A stretch of 64,000 bases of DNA from the NCBI GenBank assembly GCA_002753225.1, contig PDZS01000017.1:1-64000 (forward strand). Reading direction: 5' to 3'. The translations under genes were made by a program, and so were the position numbers. How positions within the stretch are numbered: the stretch's first letter is position 1; every line of letters begins with the position of its first letter. The notes beneath the pieces are model-generated. The model made no database searches. It was not told where the DNA came from and saw only the letters and a program-made list of their open reading frames with translations. This document shows, piece after piece, positions 15,931 to 24,113 of this stretch. This stretch comes from Deltaproteobacteria bacterium YD0425bin51. GTDB lineage: Bacteria > Desulfobacterota > Desulfobacteria > Desulfobacterales > YD0425bin51.

Positions 15931-18075
15931 CTACGATATCGTATTTAGTTTAATTGTAAAAATAGTGCCTGAATTTTTTATTGTATTATTTTGACAATAA
16001 TGGCTGACGCAATCAATGGTTCCACCATATTTTGAAATAATTCCATAAGTTACAAACAATCCAAGTCCTGTTCCTTCACCTTCAGGCTTAGTTGTAAAAA
16101 AAGGTTCATAAATTCTGTCCATGTCTTCAGGTTTGATCCCAATTCCTGTGTCATGAAACTGGACTATAGCTTTATTTTTGCTTCTTTCAGTATAAGACTT
16201 AATGGTCAAGTTACCGCTCCCTTTTATTGCAGCCACTGCATTATTAATTAAATTTAAAAAGACTTGCTGGAGTTGTCTTGGATCAGCTTTTACACGAGGG
16301 ATATTTTCAGAAAGTTCCATAATAAGTTCGACATTGTTAATATCTAAAATATGTTTTACAATCTTAATTATTTCTATTAGACACTCATTTAAGTCTGAAT
16401 CTTCGTAGGAACTACCTTCAAAGCGAGCAAAACTGAGGAGATTTTCTACGACCTCTTTACAAACAAGCCCCTGTCTTTCTATGATTTTTAAATCTTCATA
16501 ATCTTGAGAGCTTTTATCAGCTTTTCGAATTAGGATATCTGTAAATCCTAGTATAACGCCTAGTGGGTTATTGATTTCATGAGCAACTCCAGCAGCTAGC
16601 GTTCCAAGGGATGCTAGTTTTTCTGCACTAATCATCTGTTTTTCTAAATTTTTATTTTCAGTTATATCCCTAGCAATACAAAGTATAACCGTAGGCTCTC
16701 CTTTATCGTTTTTGATGGGCATAAAGTTTGCGCTGATCCAAATTTGATGTTTTTCTACCTGAAGTTCAAATTCTTCCCTAACACTTTTTCCGTATTGGAA
16801 TACTACAGATATTATATGCTGTTGTTTTTCAGCTATTTTATCAGGAAAAATTACAGAAAGAGGTTTTCCTATAAAATCTTCTGGGTATCCTCCAAAAAAA
16901 TTGGCTGTAAAACTATTCATTGATTGGAAGTGGTTTGAACTGTCAATTGTAAAAATAAAATCCTCAGCACTCTCAACAAGAGATCTGTACTTTTCCTCTG
17001 ATTTTCTAAGTTCTTCAGTCTGCTGTTCTACCTTTTTTTTCAATAAATGTGACCATCTTATTTCAAAAAATAAAATAGTTATGCTGCTAGTTAAAATAAA
17101 GGCAATAATCACACCTTGTAATAGAAATAGCTGAAATAAACCTTTTCTAATGGCATCTTCAACCTCAGATACTGGAGCTACAACAGATACAGACCATATT
17201 TGAGGTGGATTATCAGAAATAACAACTGGGCTGTATGCTATAAATTTTTTGATTTGCCCAGTAATTCCCCTGTGCCAACCGGATGAATACCATCCAGTAC
17301 CTTCCTCCCCTTTAAGCATCTTTTCTTGCTGAATAAAATTTATTTTAGCATAAGATGTGTCAGGGTATTTTTCTTCACGGATTTTAAATGCATTTTCACC
17401 AATAAAATCTGTATTAGGATGATAGAGAAAAAAACCATCCTGACTTATTAACCATGCATATCCTGTCTTTCCAGATTGTATGTCTTTTAAAAATGGTGGT
17501 AAAAACCATGAGATATTAATGTGATATATTAGAAGCTTGGATAGATTTTTTACAAGGGGTGACACCAATAATATAGTAATGTTTGATTGTTTTATTTGCG
17601 GTTCTGATATCCAAACTGAAAAAGGTTCAAGAGATTTTGGAATCAGTTTGATATCAAAATTATCTAAAGAAATAGATTTTGAAGTCCAATTGAGATGGGG
17701 CATATATACATATGACTTATAATTATGATAATCTATGACTTCAATTTTCCATACACCGCTAGGTAATACACGTGTAAAGCTTTTTTGAACATTTTGTTGG
17801 TAATTTTGTGGATCAAAAGGATCTTTTTCCATATCCTCAGCCATTAAGGAAACTTCTTTTTTCAGAAAGCTAATACGCTCTTCTATGCGCTGCTTGATAG
17901 CCTTAGCAATAACTAGCTGTTTTTGGGTGTATTGGTACGTTACAGCATCTTTCATTTCTGAAATGACCATAATCCCAATTATAGATCCAGCAATTAAAAA
18001 AATTAATGCTAAAATAAAGATCGAAAAAATAATAGGTTTTTCTATTTTAGGCCATTTTTTATTATTCATTATCAT
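15931..18075 (-). CDS. Sensor histidine kinase with dCache, PAS, HisKA and HATPase domains
   Basis: This is a membrane kinase of about 714 residues. Helix 1 is at about 12-36, a large dCache-like periplasmic sensor spans about 40-310, helix 2 is at about 318-342, and a PAS domain sits at about 365-480 (ending CIARDITENKNLEKQM). HisKA follows with the phospho-His in GVAHEINNPLGV, then an HATPase with NLINNAVAAI, DTGIGIK, YEPFFTTKPEGEGTGLGL. It precedes the NtrC-type regulator by 11 bases. The start is uncertain: ATGs at 18073-18075 and 18067-18069 and a TTG at 18076-18078 are all in frame without a clear ribosome site. A weak sigma-54-like match at 18081-18096 would place the transcript start almost on these codons. 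Confidence 0.92.
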   Translation of the reverse strand: MIMNNKKWPKIEKPIIFSIFILALIFLIAGSIIGIMVISEMKDAVTYQYTQKQLVIAKAIKQRIEERISFLKKEVSLMAEDMEKDPFDPQNYQQNVQKSFTRVLPSGVWKIEVIDYHNYKSYVYMPHLNWTSKSISLDNFDIKLIPKSLEPFSVWISEPQIKQSNITILLVSPLVKNLSKLLIYHINISWFLPPFLKDIQSGKTGYAWLISQDGFFLYHPNTDFIGENAFKIREEKYPDTSYAKINFIQQEKMLKGEEGTGWYSSGWHRGITGQIKKFIAYSPVVISDNPPQIWSVSVVAPVSEVEDAIRKGLFQLFLLQGVIIAFILTSSITILFFEIRWSHLLKKKVEQQTEELRKSEEKYRSLVESAEDFIFTIDSSNHFQSMNSFTANFFGGYPEDFIGKPLSVIFPDKIAEKQQHIISVVFQYGKSVREEFELQVEKHQIWISANFMPIKNDKGEPTVILCIARDITENKNLEKQMISAEKLASLGTLAAGVAHEINNPLGVILGFTDILIRKADKSSQDYEDLKIIERQGLVCKEVVENLLSFARFEGSSYEDSDLNECLIEIIKIVKHILDINNVELIMELSENIPRVKADPRQLQQVFLNLINNAVAAIKGSGNLTIKSYTERSKNKAIVQFHDTGIGIKPEDMDRIYEPFFTTKPEGEGTGLGLFVTYGIISKYGGTIDCVSHYCQNNTIKNSGTIFTIKLNTIS

Positions 18076-18352
18076 CAAAATGCAACGTTAATTCCAGATG
18101 GCGTTCTAAAATATCTGTTGCTTCATTCTACCGACATTTAGGATTCATTATGTCGTCTACAGATAGCCGCCATCTTTTTATGTTAATTAAAGATATTCTT
18201 TCTGAATCAGGTTTTTAAAGCGTTTTTTTTAATGGTTCCGTAGTGGCTTGGCAACACATTAATTTACAAGGAGAGTATTACTTCTCTGAGGAAATTTTAA
18301 AAGATTCAATGCAATTCAACTTTCATTATTGGTTGATATTTTTAATATTATA

Positions 18353-18976
18353 TTATATCCATTTCAATATCCATGCAAAAACAACAAGCATTGTAACATT
18401 GACAATAAAGAGGCTGCCTATAAAAAAACGCTGTTTTTTGGGTTGCCAATCATAACTATACATTGCTGCAAGGAAAAAAGGTATGTAAACAGTAATAAAC
18501 ACTGGAAAAGCTCCCCACCAAGGATAAATCCATACAAATGTTGGAGTTTTAACTAAAAATATTTCAAAAATTGAAAAAAACGCAGCATTTGCCAATGCAA
18601 GAAATAATCTGTTGTTGATTCCAATAATCTTCATTTTTGGATCTTCAGGTAATAGTTTGCTTGATATCAAACCTGCAATTAAAAACATTAAACTTATTTC
18701 TACCCCTACGCCAACGAGAAGAAGAAAAGAAGTTCCTGATGGAACAGTCCAAAGAGCATGATCTGTGAAATGGCAAATCAAAGCGTTTATTATCTCAAAG
18801 AACCAGTGTACCATGTATAAAGAGAGGCCAGAAGCTACACTCTTCCAGTTTTTATGTGAGATTTCGTTTACATAGACGTAAGCAACCAATGCCAAGAGGG
18901 TTATAAAATTCCAGTTAAAGATTTCTCCACTTCTTAAAATTTTAAGTGCCATTTGGGTTGCTTCAGGATGATTCAT
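18353..18976 (-). CDS. Polytopic membrane protein of unknown function
   Basis: This 207-residue protein has about six hydrophobic segments, several rich in Trp, Phe and Tyr (FVWIYPWWGAFPVFITVYIP), and short charged loops. His residues occur in MVHWFFEIINALICHFTDH, which could bind a cofactor, but no recognised motif is present. I cannot name the family. It is upstream of the NtrC/kinase pair on the same strand but is separated from it by about 270 bp, and so is probably transcribed separately. Confidence 0.7.
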   Translation of the reverse strand: MNHPEATQMALKILRSGEIFNWNFITLLALVAYVYVNEISHKNWKSVASGLSLYMVHWFFEIINALICHFTDHALWTVPSGTSFLLLVGVGVEISLMFLIAGLISSKLLPEDPKMKIIGINNRLFLALANAAFFSIFEIFLVKTPTFVWIYPWWGAFPVFITVYIPFFLAAMYSYDWQPKKQRFFIGSLFIVNVTMLVVFAWILKWI

Positions 18977-19068
18977 GATTGACTATTCCTTAGACATGTT
19001 ACGAAATTTTAATAAAAAAAATATCGTGGATAATTTACTGAAATTTTAAAAAATAAGATAAGGTAGAA

Positions 19069-19554
19069 TTATGAAACATAATCAATTTTTAGCCAGTTTT
19101 TAGAGAGATGGGAAAATACTTCAGCAAGATAGACAACTCCTATTAACTTGGATTTATCTACTACTGGAAGTCTTCGGCTTTTTTCCTTGACCATACGATC
19201 GATAATAACCATTAATTCAGTATCTGGAGAAACATATCTCACAGGAGAGTTCATGACCTGTGAAACAGTTAATCCTTTAAATCTTTTGATATAAGATTCG
19301 AGTTCCTGTTCTGAGAAATTGAAACTGTCGCGAAAACTGTTTAAAATAGGTGGTCTCAAATGATATAGGACATCAAACATAGAAAGAACACCAGCCAAAT
19401 TTCCCATTTTATCTGTAACCATGACGCTTACTGTTTTATAACCCGTTTCTCGAATTTTACCTTTCAATATCAATTTAACTGCCTCTTCAACAGGTGCATC
19501 CTGACTAATCGTTTCGAAATCTTTAACCATAATGTCTCTTGCTGTTAATTTCAT
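19069..19554 (-). CDS. CBS-domain pair protein
   Basis: This 161-residue stand-alone CBS pair opens with MKLTARDIMVKDFETISQD, a typical CBS strand-helix entry. Its second motif opens VSQVMNSPVRYVSPDTELM and closes RRLPVVDKSKLIGVVYLAE. Such proteins sense adenine nucleotides and regulate a partner. AAAGGGAGAATAA lies directly before the ATG. It is one of several CBS proteins in the window (10010, 12818, 19069, 30567). Confidence 0.9.
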   Translation of the reverse strand: MKLTARDIMVKDFETISQDAPVEEAVKLILKGKIRETGYKTVSVMVTDKMGNLAGVLSMFDVLYHLRPPILNSFRDSFNFSEQELESYIKRFKGLTVSQVMNSPVRYVSPDTELMVIIDRMVKEKSRRLPVVDKSKLIGVVYLAEVFSHLSKNWLKIDYVS

Positions 19555-19704
19555 TTATTCTCCCTTTATCTGAATTATAGAATATTTCTAAAAGATACAA
19601 ATTTACTTACATTTTGTATGAAATATCTCAAAAAGTTTTTTATGTGTCAATAAGTAATGATTCAAATTATCTTTAATCCAAAAAAACTTCTATTTTATAG
19701 TTTT

Positions 19705-20184
19705 TTAGATAGAAGGATTTATGTATGTTCCGCTATTTCCTCCTTCTTTTTTTATAAGACAAATATCAGAAATTTTCATTTCTCTATCTTCAGATTTACA
19801 CATATCGTAAATAGTTAAGGATGCAACAGATACAGCAGTTAAAGCTTCCATTTCAACACCTGTTGATCCGATAACCCTGACTGATGATTTTATCTTAATG
19901 GAGTTATTTTGGCTGTCTGGATAAAAATCAATGGCTGCATGTGTTATATTTAAAGGATGGCACATAGGTATTAATTCAGATGTTTTTTTGGCTGCCATAA
20001 TTCCGGCTATTCGTGCTGTTTCTAGGACATTACCTTTTTTTATTGTTTGATTTTGAATTTTTTCAAATGTAGTAGGTTTCATAAAAACAAAAGCTTGAGC
20101 AATGGCAATACGTAATGTAGCATCTTTTGATGTAACGTCAACCATCTGAACATTTCCTTTTGAGTCTATGTGAGTAAATGCCAT
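19705..20184 (-). CDS. moaC: MoaC, cyclic pyranopterin monophosphate synthase
   Basis: This 159-residue protein catalyses the second half of cyclic pyranopterin formation in molybdenum (or tungsten) cofactor synthesis. The family signature is complete: SELIPMCHPLNITH, VRVIGSTGVEMEALTAVSVASLTIYDMCK and the basic C-terminal region with IKKEGGNSG. Length is normal. Its ATG overlaps the end of the MobA-like gene by 19 bases, so the two are translationally coupled. MoaA is not in the window. Confidence 0.95.
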   Translation of the reverse strand: MAFTHIDSKGNVQMVDVTSKDATLRIAIAQAFVFMKPTTFEKIQNQTIKKGNVLETARIAGIMAAKKTSELIPMCHPLNITHAAIDFYPDSQNNSIKIKSSVRVIGSTGVEMEALTAVSVASLTIYDMCKSEDREMKISDICLIKKEGGNSGTYINPSI

Positions 20185-20765
20185 GTTTTCACCTTTTCTA
20201 AGATTTCAGGGTTGTTTATATTATAAAAAGAAATAAGATCTGGGTCATGTTCTCGCAAGATATTTTCAGGGATTTTTTTTACTCTGACTTTATTGAAAAA
20301 GCTTTCTACTTTAAAAATATTTTTTTCCAACTGCTCTTTGATTGGTTTCAAACATCTTTTTGAATATACTGCACAAAGGGGTTCTCTGCCATTTGAAGTT
20401 TCAGGAATTATAATATCTATACCAACTTTTATCTCACTGATTATGGTTTTTATCATATCTTTTTTTAAAAAAGGGGTATCGCAGGCTGTAAAAAAAGCAT
20501 AGTCAGTTTTTATATAAAATAATCCTGCATAAATACCATTTAAAGCGCTTCGAACTGGAAAAAGGTCTGTAACTATCTTTAAATCTAAATCAAAATAAGA
20601 AATGGGGTCATTTGTAACTAAAATAATATCTTGAAATTCAGATTTAAAAGTTTCATATATATAATCGATAATTCTTTTATTATGAATATTGAAAAAGGCC
20701 TTATTATTGCCAGAAAAACGAGAATTTAAGCCTCCAGATAGTATAACTCCAGTGCATGGGATCAT
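20166..20765 (-). CDS. mobA: MobA-like molybdenum cofactor guanylyltransferase
   Basis: This 199-residue nucleotidyltransferase would attach a nucleotide (GMP in MobA) to molybdopterin. The N-terminal nucleotide loop reads GVILSGGLNSRFSGNNKAF, equivalent to LAGGxSxRMGxxK, and the metal-binding Asp is in FFTACDTPFL. PLCAVYSK is the usual C-terminal block. The length fits MobA. MobA and the CTP-using MocA are hard to separate by sequence alone. It lies upstream of moaC and is divergent from the pabA-like operon at 20860. Confidence 0.88.
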   Translation of the reverse strand: MIPCTGVILSGGLNSRFSGNNKAFFNIHNKRIIDYIYETFKSEFQDIILVTNDPISYFDLDLKIVTDLFPVRSALNGIYAGLFYIKTDYAFFTACDTPFLKKDMIKTIISEIKVGIDIIIPETSNGREPLCAVYSKRCLKPIKEQLEKNIFKVESFFNKVRVKKIPENILREHDPDLISFYNINNPEILEKVKTWHLLT

Positions 20766-20825
20766 AATTTATATTTCTCCTTATTTTATAGAATTTTAAT
20801 CTTTTTGATAATTATTTGCAATCAC

Positions 20826-20854
20826 TTGACATAAAAAAATACTCACGTTATTTT
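20826..20854 (+). promoter_or_regulatory. Strong sigma-70-type promoter placing +1 at the pabA-like ATG
   Basis: TTGACA (20826-20831), a 17-base spacer and TATTTT (20849-20854) form a near-consensus promoter. The -10 box ends five bases before the ATG at 20860, so transcription would begin at or next to the A of the start codon. No Shine-Dalgarno sequence precedes this ATG, consistent with a leaderless message. Confidence 0.65.
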
Positions 20855-20859
20855 AGCGT

Positions 20860-21459
20860 ATGAAAAAGCTTTTGGTTATAGATAATTACGATTCTTTTAC
20901 ATACAATCTTATTCAGATGTTTATGATGTTTCCTCTTTCTATTCAAGTCCATAGAAGCGATATGATTTCAATAGAAGAAATTGGAATTATAAATCCAGAT
21001 TATATTTTAATTAGCCCAGGTCCAAAGGATCCTTCTAATGCAGGTATTTCTATTAAATTAATACAATCTTTTTTTAAAGACATCCCTATACTTGGAGTCT
21101 GTTTAGGGATGCAGTGCATAAATGAAGCTTTTGGAGGTGAAACTGTCAAAGCTCCTATCCCCATTCATGGCAAAAAAAGTGATATTATACATGAGAATAA
21201 ATTTTTATTTAAAGGGGTACCTTCTCCTTTTGTTGCTGGGAGATATCATTCCCTTATGTCAGCACGTATAAGCATAGAACTTGCTATAACTGCAATGAGT
21301 GATGACGGAGTTGTTATGGGTCTTTCACATAAGAAATTCCCTTTGCATGGGGTTCAATTTCATCCAGAAAGTTTTTTAACAGAACATGGAAATATAATAA
21401 TTAATAATTTTCTTTATAATAATTTAAGTTTAAGTAAGGATATAATTGGATATGAATAA
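20860..21459 (+). CDS. PabA/TrpG-type glutamine amidotransferase
   Basis: This 199-residue class I glutamine amidotransferase of the anthranilate/aminodeoxychorismate synthase type releases ammonia from glutamine for a partner synthase. It has the family entry LLVIDNYDSFTYNL, the oxyanion block ISPGPKDPSNAG, the nucleophile Cys in GVCLGMQC, and the His-Glu pair in HGVQFHPESF. No TrpE/PabB partner is nearby. Instead it heads an operon of redox genes and overlaps the next gene by eight bases. It may serve a PabB encoded elsewhere, or it may have been recruited to the redox cluster. Confidence 0.9.
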   Translation: MKKLLVIDNYDSFTYNLIQMFMMFPLSIQVHRSDMISIEEIGIINPDYILISPGPKDPSNAGISIKLIQSFFKDIPILGVCLGMQCINEAFGGETVKAPIPIHGKKSDIIHENKFLFKGVPSPFVAGRYHSLMSARISIELAITAMSDDGVVMGLSHKKFPLHGVQFHPESFLTEHGNIIINNFLYNNLSLSKDIIGYE

Positions 21460-22441
21460 TACAATATCTAGACGATTTTTTTTAAAAAAAACGGCTGCGG
21501 GAATAGGTGCATTAGCAGCCGCAAGCCTACCTGGTAAAGTAGAAGCTTCAAAAAACAATCAAGATGAACATCTTGCTACTGTCATTGATATTCAAAAATG
21601 TATTGGATGTGAAGCATGTGTTGATGCCTGTCATAAAGTAAATGATAGCAATTATCCAAATCCTAAAAAACCTTTTCCCAAAATGTATCCGGAGAGAACA
21701 AAACCTGAAGACTGGTCAGATAAAAAACAGGTAAGAGACAGATTAACTCCTTATAATTGGATATTCATCCAAAGTGTTACAGTAAATTATAACAATCAGG
21801 AAAAAACTCTTACTATTCCAAGACGTTGTATGCATTGCATTAATCCTCCTTGTGTTAAATTATGCCCATGGGGAGCAGCAAAGCAGTTTGAAAATGGTAT
21901 TTCAAAGATAGACTCAAGCATTTGCCTTGGTGGAAGCAAATGTAAATCTGTATGTCCATGGAAAATACCGCAAAGACAGACAGGTGTTGGTCTCTATTTA
22001 GATATTATGCCTTCTTTTGGTGGCAATGGAGTTATGTACAAATGCGACAGATGTTACGATAGAATTGCGAAAGGCGAAACGCCTGCCTGTATTGAAGAAT
22101 GCCCTGAAGGTGTTCAAACAATAGGCAAAAGAGGCGATATGATAAATCTTGCTGAAAAAATTGCAAAAGAAACTAATGGATACATTTATGGAATAAATGA
22201 AAATGGTGGAACTAATACATTTTATGTCTCTCCTGTTCCATTTGATATGTTGGATAAAGCTATAAAAGAGGAAAATGGAAAGCCTCATTTGAAAGTGGTT
22301 TCAGATATGATGGGACAAGCAAATAACTTGGCTTACGCCATGTTTATTTCTCCAATTGCTGGAATTGCAGCAGCTGTTGGGACTTATTACAATTTAATTA
22401 AAAAACAAAAAAATGAGGGGACATCCAATGAAACAAAATGA
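21452..22441 (+). CDS. Tat-exported HybA-like ferredoxin subunit with four [4Fe-4S] cluster motifs
   Basis: This periplasmic electron-transfer protein of about 329 residues has a twin-arginine signal, SRRFFLKKTAAGIG, running to about residue 30. Four Cys groups follow: CIGCEACVDAC, CMHCINPPCVKLC, CLGGSKCKSVC and CDRCYDRIAKGETPAC. A C-terminal hydrophobic anchor (FISPIAGIAAAVGTYY) makes it most like HybA, the hydrogenase-2 electron-transfer subunit, or DsrO-type proteins. The ATG at 21452-21454, with AAGGA 11 bases upstream, is preferred to an upstream TTG; it overlaps the pabA-like stop by eight bases. No catalytic subunit (NiFe large subunit or molybdopterin enzyme) is encoded nearby. Confidence 0.9.
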   Translation: MNNTISRRFFLKKTAAGIGALAAASLPGKVEASKNNQDEHLATVIDIQKCIGCEACVDACHKVNDSNYPNPKKPFPKMYPERTKPEDWSDKKQVRDRLTPYNWIFIQSVTVNYNNQEKTLTIPRRCMHCINPPCVKLCPWGAAKQFENGISKIDSSICLGGSKCKSVCPWKIPQRQTGVGLYLDIMPSFGGNGVMYKCDRCYDRIAKGETPACIEECPEGVQTIGKRGDMINLAEKIAKETNGYIYGINENGGTNTFYVSPVPFDMLDKAIKEENGKPHLKVVSDMMGQANNLAYAMFISPIAGIAAAVGTYYNLIKKQKNEGTSNETK

Positions 22442-22871
22442 TTCTGTCTTTTTTCGTTATATTTATCTTGTAACACTATTTTTGATTACATTAACAGGTT
22501 TTGGGGCTATGCCTATTTTTAAACGGTATTATATTGCTGATATTCCTGGGTTTGGATGGTTAGATAAGTTTTATGTTACCCATTATATGCACTATTTTAT
22601 GGCTATAATATTTATAGGGCTTATTTTTTATGCTTTTGTAAGAAATGTTGTTTTAGAAAAGATGAAGGTAAGTCTATCAGGTTATATTCGAGGTATAATG
22701 TTTAGCATAATTACCATTTCTGGACTATTTTTAGTTATAAAAAATCTAAACTGCTGTTACTTTTCTCCTAATATTGTTATTATTTTAGACTTGATTCATG
22801 TATCATCAGTTATGATGTTTCTCATATTTGCTTTAATTTGCCTTATCTTTAAGCTTAAATGGAAAAAATAG
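22428..22871 (+). CDS. Cytochrome-b-like four-helix membrane protein
   Basis: This 147-residue protein has four membrane helices at about 10-30, 53-75, 85-105 and 117-143. His residues lie near the membrane in YVTHYMHYF and in LDLIHVSSVMM, positions suited to bind b-type heme and pass electrons to or from quinone. The ATG at 22428, preceded by GAGGGG, overlaps the ferredoxin gene by 14 bases. It is probably the membrane anchor/quinone-reactive partner of the HybA-like protein. The heme assignment is inferred from the pattern only. Confidence 0.75.
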   Translation: MKQNDSVFFRYIYLVTLFLITLTGFGAMPIFKRYYIADIPGFGWLDKFYVTHYMHYFMAIIFIGLIFYAFVRNVVLEKMKVSLSGYIRGIMFSIITISGLFLVIKNLNCCYFSPNIVIILDLIHVSSVMMFLIFALICLIFKLKWKK

Positions 22872-22873
22872 AT

Positions 22874-23101
22874 ATGTGTTTAGCTATACCATCAAAAATT
22901 GTAAGTATTTGCGATAAAAATGCCACGATTGATATAAATGGAGTAAAAAAGAATATAAGCATATCACTGGTTGAAGATGTCAAAATAGGAGATTATGTAA
23001 TTGTTCACGCTGGTTTTGCCATTCATAAGATAGATGAAGAATCCGCACAGGAATCCCTTAAGCTTTTACGAGAGATAATGGGACAATCTTATGATATGTG
23101 A
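22874..23101 (+). CDS. hypC: HypC/HupF-family hydrogenase maturation chaperone
   Basis: This 75-residue protein begins MCLAIPSKI, the invariant HypC start whose second-position Cys carries the Fe(CN)2CO group for NiFe-hydrogenase assembly. It continues with a VKIGDYVIVHAGFAIHKID block and a C-terminal helix, EESAQESLKLLREI. The start is set by the need for Cys at position 2; an in-frame ATG five codons earlier is rejected. It follows the cytochrome-like gene by two bases and overlaps the radical SAM gene. HypD, HypE and hydrogenase subunits are absent from the window. Confidence 0.93.
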   Translation: MCLAIPSKIVSICDKNATIDINGVKKNISISLVEDVKIGDYVIVHAGFAIHKIDEESAQESLKLLREIMGQSYDM

Positions 23102-24113
23102 CATTGAAAAAAAAATAAGGTACACAATATCATTTTTAATGAGAAAAATTGTCCATGTAAATCTCCAGCTTCTCTACGAGTGTAACTTTAAATGTACGAT
23201 ATGCGATTTTTGGAAAGATGAATACAAAAATAAGAGTATTCTTACACTAAACCAGATTGAGCGAATAAACCTTAAATTAAAAGAAATTGGACCACAGGTT
23301 ATATCAATAGGGGGAGGGGAGCCGCTTCTTCATAAAGATATCGTAAAAATAGCAAAGATCCTTTCAAAAAATAATTTTGCAGTTATGATATGTAATGGAT
23401 GGTACATGACCCCTGAAATTGCTCATGCTCTTTTTAATGCTGGAATGTACGAAATCAGTATCTCAGTTGATTATGCAGATCCTTTGAAACATGATAAACA
23501 GCGTGGAAAATCAGGAGCGTTTGACCGTGCAGTTAATGCTTTAAGGATTTTAAATGAAAATAGGATTTATCCTTATCAAAGAGTTCATATGATTTCAGTA
23601 ATAATGGACGATAATGTTTGTGAAATAGAGCCTTTGATTAAGCTTTCTAAAAAACTTGGAGTCACTTATCTAGTTACTCTGTATAGCGATAATAGAGGAA
23701 AAAAGGTTAAAAGAGCCCCTGATTTGGATATAAGCAAATATTTGCTTAAACTTAAAAAAAAATATCCTGAATTTGTAGCATTAAGAGGATATTTGGGGAG
23801 ATTTACTGAAGCTATAGAAAATAATGGCATCTATCCTTGTTATGGAGGTAAAAACCTTATAAATATAGATAGTCAAGGGAATGTTACTTTTTGCATAGAC
23901 CATCTTGAAAAACCAGCAGGGAACATCTTAAACGATGATATGTCAGATATAATCATGAGTCTCAAAAATCAAATGGGGAAAAATAATTGCATTGGCTGTT
24001 GGACAAGCTGCAGAGGATCAATTGAATCACTCATGTATGATAAGGGAAAATTATTAAATCTTTTTGATTACTATCAAATGACAAAAGATATTTCCATTAA
24101 AAATTCTTTATAA
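23091..24113 (+). CDS. Radical SAM protein with C-terminal Cys cluster
   Basis: This 340-residue enzyme has the radical-SAM cluster motif CNFKCTICDFW at about residues 32-42, the SAM-binding GGGEPLL, and a C-terminal SPASM/twitch-like set of Cys in IYPCYGG, VTFCIDHL and NNCIGCWTSC. This organisation is used by enzymes that modify peptides or carry out decarboxylation and maturation reactions. Its substrate is unknown. The ATG overlaps the hypC stop by 11 bases. Being coupled to HypC suggests a maturation role for the missing partner of this redox cluster; that is inference. Its 3' end overlaps the convergent hydrolase gene by 17 bases. Confidence 0.88.
   Translation: MICDIEKKIRYTISFLMRKIVHVNLQLLYECNFKCTICDFWKDEYKNKSILTLNQIERINLKLKEIGPQVISIGGGEPLLHKDIVKIAKILSKNNFAVMICNGWYMTPEIAHALFNAGMYEISISVDYADPLKHDKQRGKSGAFDRAVNALRILNENRIYPYQRVHMISVIMDDNVCEIEPLIKLSKKLGVTYLVTLYSDNRGKKVKRAPDLDISKYLLKLKKKYPEFVALRGYLGRFTEAIENNGIYPCYGGKNLINIDSQGNVTFCIDHLEKPAGNILNDDMSDIIMSLKNQMGKNNCIGCWTSCRGSIESLMYDKGKLLNLFDYYQMTKDISIKNSL

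Noticed and set aside
18081..18096. Sigma-54 promoter for the kinase/NtrC operon
   Set aside because: The spacing fits, but the -24 box is TGGAA and the predicted start would fall on the start codon, so it was not listed as a promoter.
18243..18556. Two short plus-strand open frames overlapping the end of the membrane-protein gene
   Set aside because: No ribosome sites, no recognisable domains, and most of their length is antisense to a better-supported gene.
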